Shown here piece by piece: positions 48,313 through 57,729 of a DNA stretch of 64,000 bases. Made by a program: the position numbers and the translations under genes. The notes beneath the pieces are model-generated. The model ran no database searches and had not been told where the DNA came from. It saw nothing but the letters and a program-made list of their open reading frames with translations. Source of the stretch: Blasia pusilla (taxonomy: Eukaryota > Marchantiophyta > Marchantiopsida > Blasiales). The stretch's first letter is position 1. Each line of letters begins with the position of its first letter. The stretch covers positions 57,908,001 to 57,972,000 of the forward strand of contig CM114271.1 of NCBI GenBank assembly GCA_050084515.1, written 5' to 3'.

Positions 48313-49319
48313 TGTCGCGACCCTCATGACCAAACGAGCGCCAAAGCGGAATATCGGAACACTAGCGGGCTTACGCTAAGGTGGTTTGCGCGTTGGAGTG
48401 GTCTCGGAGAAGAGACAAGAGACGAGACACAAGCGAGGCTTCGCGTTTCATAGGTTGTGGTCACGACTGAGAAACCTCGACCTAACGCGGATCAAGACTT
48501 GAGAGGAGTCAAGTCTAGGAAGTGGGTCGCCAAAGGAAGGAATCTGGATTTGGGACGCCAGTAGCGTTTGAGAGTTTTCGACTATATTTGTGGCCATAAC
48601 TTTTAGCGCCAAGATGCGTTAGGGACGAATAAGGCTGCGTTGGAAAGCTTATGGAAAGCCAGTTCAGACGCACTAAAGATCTCTGCAAACGCATAAGTAG
48701 CGGCTGAGAAAAAACCCGAAAACGACTGTAAGTAGAGTCGGGTTGAGGGCCACAATGAAGGGCCCGACCATCCTTTTCTAAAGGGGAGGGGTTATTGGAG
48801 AACCCTAAAAGTACTAGTAAGGGGGAAGGTCTCCAAGGGTGCTTGGGACTCGAACCCCACTTTGGGCGCCGCGGGGCGGCTCAAGGGCATCGAACGGATC
48901 GGGAGTTTGGAGTTGGGCTTGAAAACCTGAACCAAGTCTAATGAGGGGATTTTAGAGAGCCCTCTAGGATTCCAACTCGTGACTCAATTACTTGGGTCCC
49001 GGTTAAGAACTCACACGAGGTCCGTTGAACAATTGGAATCGCTAGGCGCGCAAGTGCCGTTTTAGGTTCCTGGACTAACCACAAAGTCAATTCCAAGTCT
49101 AGAAAGACTTGCCATGTTGGGAACCTAGGAAGTAAGGAAGGTTGAGTTTGATGAGACGTTGAGTAGAAGACTCGGTGGGTTGGAAGACCGTTTGATCCAA
49201 AGCAAGACTAATGTGGATGCGTTTGGGTGCAGGTCGGCGATGGGAGCGTGTCCTACTGAACGTATGCTTCCGCAATACTAGAGATTGACGTTCAAGGAGA
49301 GTAGGCGCACAACAAGGAG
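48308..49319 (+). mobile_element. Solo LTR, ~1 kb family, young, with TSD AGGAG
   Basis: The LTR is 48313-49314, starting TGTCGCGACCCTCATGACC and ending GCGCACAACA. It is flanked by AGGAG on both sides (48308-48312 and 49315-49319), a perfect 5-bp target duplication. No internal region is present, so it arose by recombination between the LTRs of a full element. It sits inside an older LTR of its own family. No coding region is recognised in it. Confidence 0.9.
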
Positions 49320-49586
49320 GGCGTAGATCCCTAGAAGTACTAGTAAGGGGGAAGATCTTCAAGAGCGCTTGGGACCCAAACCCTTCTTTGGGATGACGTG
49401 GGGTGACCAAAGGGCACGGAAAGGATCTGGAGTTTTGGTGTTGGGATTCAAAACTCGAAACAAGTCCAGTAGAGTGGATTTCAGAGGTCCTTATTGGATT
49501 CCATCTTGCGACTTATTTAGTTGGGTCTTAGTTTGGGGACTCATGCAAGATTCATTAGACAGTTGGGACCGTTAGGCGCGCAAACG
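49315..49586 (+). repeat. Older ~1 kb-family LTR, right part
   Basis: Resumes the LTR broken at 48312: CCTAGAAGTACTAGTAAGGGGGAAGATCTTCAAGAGCGCTTGG onward matches 48805-49060 and 54568-54820. Ends at GCGCGCAAACG, where the next element's terminus TGTCGTGCGC starts. Confidence 0.75.
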
Positions 49587-50342
49587 TGTCGTGCGCATAC
49601 ATATAGCTACACAACATACATTGTTGGTCAAATCTACACCACACAACATCGATCTTCCCCACACATGGGTAGATCCATACATGTACAGAAATCAACTTGT
49701 ACATATACATGGAGATCCCACAACAAAATCAAGAGTAGTAAAAACGGCAGACCCGGCCTAAACTCCACTCCTCAATCTATATCGGCATATCGAGCCTCGT
49801 CCATCCTACGCTATCAAGGAATTCGGACGCTAGCACCCTAGTCCTATCTCACACATATACAAGAGAGGTGCTCCAATGGCCCAACATGAGAAAGATGGCT
49901 TAGGAAAGCCATCTTCCTCCCTTATATAGGGTTGGGAAGAGCCAAAAGGCTCTTCCCCTAAAAATAGCTATCCTCTTGGTAACCTACGTGCACAGGTTAC
50001 CATGGGTGGATGACTTGGTCAACAATTCATCCGGCTGTGAAAGACCTCAACAGGAAAGTTTTCAAAAACGACGTTCTTGACACAATGGACCTATCCTCAA
50101 CCTCATCCAATACTATGGGAAAAAGTTACACTCAAGATAGTCCGCTGGCTCCTATGTCCTATCCACGATAGATCTCGGCCTATCGGCTACTCAGATGTGA
50201 CACCTATCATGCGCATACATATCGCTACACAAAATACATCACTAGTCACATCTACACCACACAACACCAATCTTCTCCACACACGGGTAGATCCACACAT
50301 GTACATAAATAAACTCATATATATACATGGAGATCACACAAC
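49587..50342 (-). repeat. 3' LTR region of second PHD element (A-B-A')
   Basis: Module A (49587-49724), LTR core B (49725-50202), 2-nt spacer, module A' (50205-50342). Core B is the reverse complement of the LTR at 53532-53998 with scattered differences. On the minus strand it carries CCCTATATAAGGGAGG, a clear TATA box. The same A-B-2 nt-A' order is at 4920-5694 with a diverged core, so this is a property of the family and not one accident. Confidence 0.7.
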
Positions 50343-50352
50343 CGCCCCCCTA
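50343..50352 (-). promoter_or_regulatory. Polypurine tract of second PHD element
   Basis: On the minus strand CTAGGGGGGC, followed by module A'. Same position and composition as 5695-5703. Confidence 0.55.
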
Positions 50353-50418
50353 GTTGGTAGTTGGATCCCCCTAACTCTAGATAGAAAATATCACATCTCT
50401 CTGACATGATCTACTACC

Positions 50419-50646
50419 CTATACACATCTCGGACACATCCATCGTCCCGTGGAAACTACATCATGATGGGGGCTCAGACATGACATATGCCACCCTCCA
50501 GAACAACTATCACATACCAACATGGTGGTTGCACCCCTCGTAGATCTGCATAACATACACCTCAAGCCTGTAGGTACCACTGCCAAGCTCAGATCCACTA
50601 TCCCGTCTACGTTCGGATGATGATATGGCGCACATGGGAGACTCAT
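50419..50646 (-). CDS. PHD zinc finger, second copy
   Basis: A 75-codon open frame with all eight C4HC3 ligands: C30, C33, C45, C48, H53, C56, C71 and C74, plus the conserved Trp at 69. Spacing is identical to the finger at 5881-6132, including 11 residues between ligands 2 and 3 and 14 between ligands 6 and 7. The segment before the finger (DGIVDLSLAVVPTGLRC) is also shared. It lies about 70 nt before the polypurine tract on the minus strand, so it ended this element's coding region. No gag or pol can be read upstream because copia-3 and diverged sequence follow. Keeping every ligand while the neighbours decay may mean recent constraint. Confidence 0.8.
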   Translation of the reverse strand: MSLPCAPYHHPNVDGIVDLSLAVVPTGLRCMLCRSTRGATTMLVCDSCSGGWHMSCLSPHHDVVSTGRWMCPRCV

Positions 50647-51071
50647 TTGGCCAGTTTAGACATTGAGAGGGAAGATCAAACCTTTTTTGGGATACCTTGC
50701 ACATTTAAAATCCAAAACAAGACTAAAAAAGAAGTCTATTCACAAATTTATGGTTATGGTCGTCATGAATGTTAAGGCCACCTCGGACTAGAATGCCAAC
50801 TTTCATGAAGTAGGTGGATGCAAATGTGGGAATATTTTGAGTATGTCAAGGCTAAAATGTTGGCACGAATTCATAGATTTTGTTGTGATAAGTACAAAAT
50901 GTTCTTTCCCAAATGGAAATAAGGGTTTCACTTGCAAGCATGAGGTGAATTTCTTCATTTCAGGATTTAGTAGATGAACATAAGATTTTTTTCAGGTTCA
51001 AACTAGAATACTATGAGTTCAACATTATATGATGATTGGTTTGTTGTTTCTTTAATTTTTAGGTGAAATTT
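50647..51071. other. Spacer between PHD element and copia-3
   Basis: Unrecognised. It may be the diverged internal region of the PHD element upstream of its finger. Confidence 0.35.
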
Positions 51072-51386
51072 TGTAAAAAAAATGCTAAAGAAGCATAATT
51101 GATCAAATATGACTCTCACACTTCACATACCATTTTGGAGAACAAAATTTTGCAATGAGAGAATGAATGGAGGTTGGTCCCCTTCTCAACTATATAAGAT
51201 ATATACAAGCAAACCAAACAAGAATCTTGACCATAATATTGAGTTAAACTAACTATGATTAACTAACCATAGTTAAGATAATCGTGGTAAATAGACTAAC
51301 TAAGCTTTCCTATTTTGTGTGAGTACCAAATATAGTAGTGCGGATGTCTGATGAGCTTGACTACAACTCAATCTTAAATATTTCCC
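51072..51386 (-). repeat. 3' LTR and polypurine tract of copia-3
   Basis: On the minus strand the LTR runs from about TAAGATTGAGTTG (51374) to TTTTTTTTACA (51072). It keeps the ATTTGGTACTCACAC and AACTATATAAGATATA-type promoter blocks of copia-1. It is preceded by the purine run GAGTATGAGGGGAAAT (about 51394-51379), the polypurine tract. Confidence 0.7.
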
Positions 51387-51728
51387 CTCATACTCATTTT
51401 GTTATTTTTAACACCTAAATCGTTTCTAAACATCTCAAACCTATCTCTAGACAATGCTTTTGTAAAGATATCAATAATTTTTAGACTTATTTCTATATAC
51501 ACAAGATCAATTACTCCAGCAAACACTTTCTCTCTGATAAAATGGAAGTACACCTAAATATGCATTGGTATTACTAATATAAATCTCAGCGAGTAATCGA
51601 TGAAGCGATATTGCTTCACATGCTATATTGGTTGCTCCTCTGTTGAAGATATAGAGAATACGGGTTGCACCTTTGAAACCCAGCGTACAACTGTGCTTCC
51701 TGTCAAATCGATCAACATCTTTGAATCC

Positions 51729-53268
51729 CTATAATTGTAAACTCGGAGAAGGTTTAAATTGAAGTCTTAATCGAACAAAGAATTTCATATTCCGCATAAT
51801 CCTCCTCATAACATCAAGATGAGGTTTTCGAGGTTTTTGCATAAATTGGCTCTCTAGGCCAACTTCATAGCTCAGATCTAGGCTGATTATAGTCAAATAG
51901 ATCAAACTTCCAACTATGCGCATGTACATATTTAAATCTGTAAAAAACTCTCATTCATCCACTCTTCGCTTCATACTTTGGTCCAATGGTGTAGAGATTG
52001 GCTTACAAGCCGTCATACCATATTTTAAAAGCATGTAAAGAGCATATTGTTGTTGTAATAATCACATGCTCTCTCCTACCTTGATAAACTCAACACCAAG
52101 GAAGTACTTGAGTTCTTCCAAGCCCTTCATATCAAATTCTGCTTGTAACTTTAGCTTGATTTATTGTACGATATCTTCAATACTCCCAATAATCAAGAGA
52201 TTGTCAAGATACAACACAATGATAAGCATATGACCTTGCCCTCTCAAAACATATAGCAAGGATTCAGAATCTGATACCCTAAAGCCCGACTCTTGTAAGA
52301 CGTATGTAATCTTGCCATACCAAGGTCTTGAAGCTTGCTTGAGCCCGTATAGAGCTTTCTTTAACATGCATATATGAAATGAAAACTGTGGATGCCATAT
52401 CCAAGTGGTTGAGTCATGGATATCTCCTCATATAGATCTTCATTCAAGAAAGTATTCTTGACGTCCATGTGATATAGTCTCCACGTCTTACTTACTACAA
52501 CTGCAACCACTCTTCTTGTGGTTGCCATCTTTGCAACACGGCTGAATGTCTCCTCATAATCGATGCTATATTATTGTGCATAGTCCTAGCTACCAATATG
52601 GATTTGTATATCTTCATTGTATCATCCTCATTGCGCTTGACTTTATAAACCCATTTTCGTCCAATATTTTCTTTACTTGAAGGTATATCAACCATCTCCC
52701 ACGTTTGTTGATATCTCAATGCAGCAAGCTCTTCTTCCATAGCTACAATCCATTCGACCTTGCTTGTAGCTTCTGCAAAAAAACTCAATTGATGTTCTTA
52801 CAGGGTAGTCATCACATATGCATGATGTGTTGCAAGGAAATGAAATTTATGAATCTATGCATAGGATGTGTGACTCTACTTGATCTACGAACTTATTGTT
52901 CAAAGGTGGATGCCAATGACATTTGACTTGAATACATACTCTCCCGGACTAAATACATACTTTTCTTGAACGTGGATTGATAGATTTAATTGAAAAATCT
53001 AGGACCTCTCGTAATCTTACACTAATACTTGGGGAATTAGTAGGCCATGGTTGTTGGTTTTTAATCATATTCCTCCCCTCAACATACAAGTTTAGAGGTG
53101 AAATAGGCTCAAATGGAGCATATTATGACTTCAACTCATAAAAAATAACATCGCGACCAATAATATAGCATTTATACCACTTAGTTTCATCAGCATAGCC
53201 AATAAAGATATATTTTCAAGATAAAGATATATATAAAGATTATCCATTACTTGAATGAAAAAACCACA
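51729..53268 (-). pseudogene. copia-3 integrase end and reverse transcriptase
   Basis: Reading minus: GYADETKWYKCYI (about 53200, integrase C-terminus), a WIVAMEEELAALRYQQTWEMVD block (52745 on), RKWVYKVKRNEDDT, KKALYGLKQASRPWYGKITY (52360 on), VLYLDNLLIIGS, MYMRIVGSLIYLT (51929 on). The RT box reads YLDN instead of YVDD: the second catalytic Asp is lost. The MDVKNAFL-type first Asp region (about 52470) is kept in sequence. Frame changes and stops confirm a pseudogene. Useful as an outgroup showing what copia-1 lost. Confidence 0.8.
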
Positions 53269-53531
53269 TGGGTCGTGCACCTACTCATCTTGAACGTCAA
53301 TCTTTAGTGTTGCGGAAGCGTACGTTTAGTAAGACACGCCCTCGTTGCCGATCTGCATCCAAATACACTCACGTTAGTTTAGTCTGGGTCAATCGGCCTT
53401 CCAACCCACCAAGTTCTTAACTTGGCACTTCATCAAGCTCAAACTTGCCTAATTTCTAGCTTCCCTACATATGCAAGTCTTCCGAGACTTGGGATAAACT
53501 CTCTAGTTAGTCCGGCATCTAAAATGATGTT
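53269..53531 (-). repeat. ~1 kb-family LTR fragment, inverted
   Basis: Reverse complement of the last 250 or so bases of the LTR at 54078-55084 (CTTGAACGTCAATC, GTTGCGGAAGCGT, CTAGTTAGTCCGG and so on). Inserted into copia-3 on the left and cut at 53531 by the gypsy LTR. Confidence 0.7.
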
Positions 53532-53998
53532 TGTCACATCTTAGTAGCCGATAGGCTGAGATCTATCGTGGATAGGGCATAGGAGCCAACGGACTATCTT
53601 GAGTGTAACTTTGTCCCACGGTGTCGGATGAGGTTGAGGATAGGTCCATTGTGTCAGGAACGTCGTTTCTGGGAAATTTCTTGTTAAGGTCTTTCATAGA
53701 CGGGTGGCTTGTTGACCATGTCACCCGCCCCTGGTAACATGTGCGTGCATGTTACCAGGAGGATAGCTATTTTTAGGGGAAGAGCCTTTTGGTTCTTCCC
53801 AACCCTATATAAGGGAGGAAGATGGCTTTCCCAAGCCATCTTGTTGAAGCACCTCTCTTGTATGTGTGTGAGATAGGACTAGGGTGCTAGCGTCCGGATT
53901 CCTTGATAGCACAGGGTGGACGAGGCTCGATATGCCGATGTAGATTGAGGAGTGGAGTTTAGGCCGGGTGTGTCATTTTTACTACTCTTGATTTTACA
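53532..53998 (+). repeat. 5' LTR of gypsy-like element
   Basis: 467 bp, from TGTCACATCTTAGTAGCC to TTGATTTTACA. TATA box CCCTATATAAGGGAGG at about 53803-53818. A GTAACATGTGCGTGCATGTTAC inverted repeat lies upstream at 53734-53755. It matches the reverse complement of 49725-50202. Confidence 0.75.
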
Positions 53999-54072
53999 TG
54001 AGAAAGATGTCAGTGGGCTGGTGGGAATTCGTTGTTTGGAGGTAGGCAAGCGAGTTGCCTCGATGGGGAGCC

Positions 54073-55089
54073 CCTGGTGTCGCGACCCTCATGACCAAAC
54101 AAGTGCCAAGCGGAACATCGGAACATTACTAGGCTCACGCTAAGATGGTTTGCGCGTTGGAGTTGTCTCAAAGAGGAGACAAGAGACAAGACGCGAGCGA
54201 GGAGTCACATTTCAGGTGTTATGGTCGCGACTGAAAAATATGGACCAAACGCGGAATGAGACTTGAAAGAAGTCGAGTCTAGGAAGTGGGTCGCCAAAGG
54301 AAAGATCCGGATTTGGAATGGCACTAGCGTTTGAGAGTTTCTGACTATATTTATGGCCATAACTTTTAGCTCCAAGATGCGTTTGTAACGAATAAGAATG
54401 CATTGGAAAGCTTATGAAGAGCCGGTCCAAACGCACCAAAGATCGCTGCAAACGCATAAGCAGCGGCCGAGATAAAACCCCGAAACGATTGTAAGTGGAG
54501 TCGGGTTGAGGGCCACAATGAAGGGCCCGACCCTCTTTTCCCAAAGGGGAGGGGTTATTGGAGAACCCCAGAAGTACTAGTAAGGGGGAAGGTCTCCGAG
54601 AGTGCTTGGAACCCAAACCCCACTTTGGGCGCCGCGGGGCGGCTCAAGGGCATGGAACGGAACGCGAGTTTGGGGGTTGGGTTGGAAAACCTGCACCAAG
54701 TCCATTGAGACGATTTTAGACATCCCTCTTGGATTCCACCCCGCGACTCAATTACTTGGGTCTCGGTTCGGAACTCACCCGAGGACCATTGAACAGTTGG
54801 GATCGCTAGGCGCGCAAGTGCCGTTTCAGATCCCTGGACTAACTAACCAGGAAGTCTGTTCCAAGTCTTGAAGGACTTGCCATGTTTTGGAAGCTAGGAA
54901 CTAAGGAAGGTTGAGCTTGATGAGACGCAGAGTTGAGGACTCGGTGCGTTGGAACGCCAGTTGGCCCAAATCCGACTAACGAGAGTGTGTGTTTGGGTGC
55001 AGATCGGCAATGAGTTCGTGACCTACTGAACGCACGCTTCCGCAACACTAAGGATTGACGTTCAAGGAGAGTAGGGGCGCGACACCTGG
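54073..55089 (+). mobile_element. Solo LTR, ~1 kb family, with TSD CCTGG
   Basis: The LTR is 54078-55084 (1007 bp), TGTCGCGACC...GGGGCGCGACA, with an 8-bp terminal inverted repeat (TGTCGCG(A/C)). It is flanked by CCTGG at 54073-54077 and 55085-55089. The outside sequence (54000-54072 then 55090 on) reads as one leader when this block is set aside. Very like the solo LTR at 48313-49314. Confidence 0.93.
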
Positions 55090-56053
55090 AGACGTTGGTT
55101 GGCATTTTTGTTGGTCATTTTGTGTTCGAAAGGCCGTGCGCGAAAGCGCTCCTCATTTTCTCCTGATTTTTACCGGCAGGGAAGTAGGGTAGAGTAATAG
55201 CAGAGTGATGGACATGAGTGCTCGGGTGTAGCACACAAGTATAGCAGCGTTGAGAGAATGTCGCTGTTGGAAAACGAGAAGGGGAGTATTTTTGTGCAAG
55301 ACACCATAGCCATCGTGAGGGCGGCCAGGCTAGGTCAGGTCTAGGGTTAGGGCACGGACCCCCTTCCCGCATAGCGCCCCCCAACTCAACCATGTGCGAG
55401 CATGGTTGAGTTTGGACAGGGTTAAGTTGAGGTTGCGAGGCACGTCTGGGGGTGGGCGGAGAGATTTTTCATGACGTTCTATTTTTTGGGCATGGCTGGG
55501 GTTTGCGTGGATTCTGATGCAGACATACACGCCGATGCTGACGGGAGGCTCGACGTGTTGCTCAAGGAGAGTGTCGTGTTGCGGAGGTTGTCATATCATA
55601 TGGAAGAGTGGATGTTGACGGTGCAGTAGGTTGGTGGGCATGATCAAGTCACCCATTCGAGACCCTTTTCTCGCACTTATCTTCTGTGATTGAGAGTGTT
55701 GGGTATCGGGTAGTAGTTGGTGCTAGGTGGGTGCAGTGATGGTGACGAGTGTAGAATCTTTTCATGTGTAGCATGTTGTGGATATACGGGGGTCTCCGAG
55801 TAGGGGTCGTATGTATGACTCGAGCGTGTCGGTAGGTTAGGTGAGTTAGTCAGGAGGCTCAGGGTGAGCCCGAGTGTTGAGAGTGCGTGAGGTTGGTTGT
55901 GTCATCACGGTATTACCATTAGCGTTGGTGAGCTAGTGAGGAGTGTGGGAGACTCTTGGTGAGTCTGAGTGCTTGAACGGGTGAGACAGCGTTGTCATCA
56001 CATCGTTCTTCCAAGGTTCGGAAGAACGGGGTAGTGCGAGTAGTAGTAATGGT
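55090..56053 (+). other. Leader of the gypsy-like element
   Basis: G-rich leader between the solo LTR and gag. No recognised ORF on the plus strand. A CCATGTGCGAGCATGG inverted repeat lies near 55390-55405. Confidence 0.4.
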
Positions 56054-56188
56054 GTGATACGGAGTGGAGTGAGATACCGAGGGGTTACGAGTGAGGACCT
56101 ACCTCAACATCCATCCATGGTTGGATCCTCATCACTAGACACTGGGTCTGATGATGAGATCGCATACGGAGGGAGTCTCACTTGGCAA

Positions 56189-56350
56189 GAGATGGACGAC
56201 ATAGGCCATCGAGGCATGCGTCATTTCTCGAGTGTAGTGGGCACCATTGACTTAGATGATTTTATCCAGGAGATGGACGACATAGGCCATCAAGGCATGC
56301 GTCGTTTCTCGGGTGCAGTGGGCACCATCGACTTAGATGATTTTATCCAA
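56189..56350 (+). repeat. 81-bp in-frame tandem duplication in gag
   Basis: Two units (56189-56269, 56270-56350) each encode EMDDIGH(R/Q)GMR(H/R)FS...IDLDDFIQ, differing at several bases. Confidence 0.95.
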
Positions 56351-56476
56351 GAGTTTGACATGTGGTGTGACTTCCAGGAGATATGGACCCCGACACGGTT
56401 CAACCCTTTCATGGCATGGAAGGGGTTGTTCGAGCACTTGGAGGGTCCTCTGATGGATGACTACATGGAGTTTCAA

Positions 56477-57350
56477 TCACTATATCTAGTAGAGATCGAT
56501 GCTTGGAGGATGTATTGGGCTCCAGGGTATGTGTCCACTAGTGGTCGCGAGGCATATGATGGGATCGTGAGAGGAGAGAGACCCACACCATCAGCCCGGA
56601 GACTAGATGGAGAGGAGGGCAGTGAGACTGGCCATGTGGCAGAGACCTCTAGTGGTAGAGGGTCACCCAGCTTTAGTCCCACCGTGGAGTTTGTCCGACA
56701 GTTGGGGAAGAGCTACCAGGGCGTACGCACCGACAAGCTGAAGAGTCCACAGGATTTTTAGCTACGATCGGGTGAGAGTCTAAGAGAGGCATTCACACGC
56801 ATGAGAAGGCTGATCATTGCTACGTATGGAGTGACGGAGGTCTAGTCAGTCCAGTATTGGTACGGGGTTCTAGATTGAGAACTACGGAGGAGAGTCCGAG
56901 ATGCGGTGCTGATTCACTATATTCAGTAGAGATCAATGTCTTGAGGATGTATTGGGCTCCAGGGTATGTGTCCACTAGTGGTCGCAAGGCATATGATGGG
57001 ATCGTGAGAGGAGATAGACCCACACCATCAGCCCTGAGACTAGATGGAGAGGAGGGCAGTGAGACTTGCCATGTGGCAGAGACCTCTGGTGGTAGAGGGC
57101 CATCCAACTTCAGTCCCACAGTGGAGTTCTTCCAACATTTGGGGAAGAGCTATCAGGGCGTACGCACCGACAAGCTGAAGAGTCTATAGGATTTTTGGCG
57201 ACGATCGGGTGAGAGTCTGAGAGAGGAATTCACACGCATGAGGAGGCTTATCATTGCTACGTATGGAGTGACTGAGGCGTAGTCAATCCAGTATTGGTAC
57301 GCGGTTCTGGACCGAGAACTACGCAGGAGAGTCCAAGATGCGGTGCTCAT
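56477..57350 (+). repeat. 437-bp tandem duplication in gag
   Basis: Two adjacent units (56477-56913, 56914-57350), each starting TCACTATAT(C/T). A further TCAC at 57351 marks microhomology at the breakpoints. Scattered substitutions separate the units, so the event is not recent. Confidence 0.9.
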
Positions 57351-57729
57351 TCACACAGCGAAGCCCACATTGAAGGTGGTCTTTGAGTTGTGTGAGCGTA
57401 TTGAGCTCAACATGAGTGAGGAGTAGGAAGAGACCGCTGGATTTTCTTGAGAGACGACGGATCCACGAGCGAGGGTGATCCCACAAGTGCCATAGCGAGC
57501 ACCAGTACCACGGGAGCGGGCCAGTGTGCCCAGAGAGCATGTCGGGTACCGTGAGCCTATGAGGCAACGACCCATACCTACTTATGTTGCCCACTACGGA
57601 CCGATGTTGTCTTGTTGGACGTGTGGAGGGGCCCATAGGCAGAGAGACTGCACACATCATTCAAAGGTTCGAGGAGGAAAAATTTCCCAAACCTTTGTAT
57701 TTGAATCATGGGGCCTATATGTACAGTGA

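Larger units (their letters stand above)
51072..53268 (-). mobile_element. Ty1/copia element, copia-3, 5'-truncated
   Basis: Minus-strand copia relative of copia-1: 3' LTR at about 51072-51386, polypurine tract, RNase H/RT segment, integrase C-terminus near 53150-53260. Upstream it is cut at about 53268 by an inverted copy of the ~1 kb LTR, so gag, protease and most of integrase are missing. Confidence 0.75.
53532..57729 (+). mobile_element. Gypsy-like element, 5' half, with nested solo LTR
   Basis: 5' LTR (53532-53998), leader interrupted by a solo LTR (54078-55084), leader continuing (55085-56053), then gag (56054-57729). Its gag is related to the minus-strand gag at 6490-7776, so it belongs to the PHD-element lineage. 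No pol, PHD finger or 3' LTR is found downstream on this strand: the element is 3'-truncated near 57.73 kb. Confidence 0.65.
56054..57729 (+). pseudogene. Gypsy-like gag with tandem duplications
   Basis: N-terminal part: MRRFSGAVGTIDLDDFIQEFDMWCD, matching the minus-strand gag at 7435-7776. Capsid-like helical part: QYWYAVLDRELRRR and a following ...LKVVFELCERIELNMSEE segment (57290-57425). Zinc knuckle CWTCGGAHRQRDC at 57613-57651 (CX2CX3HX4C, a spacing seen in plant gypsy gags). An 81-bp in-frame duplication (56189-56350) repeats 27 residues. A 437-bp tandem duplication (56477-56913 and 56914-57350) is not a multiple of three and shifts the frame. TAG codons at 56758, 57187, 57280, 57424 and elsewhere. 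Gag would assemble the particle. No protease follows. Confidence 0.75.

Noticed and set aside
48840-48875. tRNA-like T-arm (GGGGTTCGAGTCCC on the minus strand)
   Set aside because: It lies inside the ~1 kb LTR. The same position in the other LTR copies lacks the motif, and no acceptor or anticodon arm can be folded around it.
56473-57119. Two similar minus-strand ORFs (69 and 99 codons) as a paralogous pair
   Set aside because: They are antisense shadows of the 437-bp tandem duplication in the plus-strand gag.
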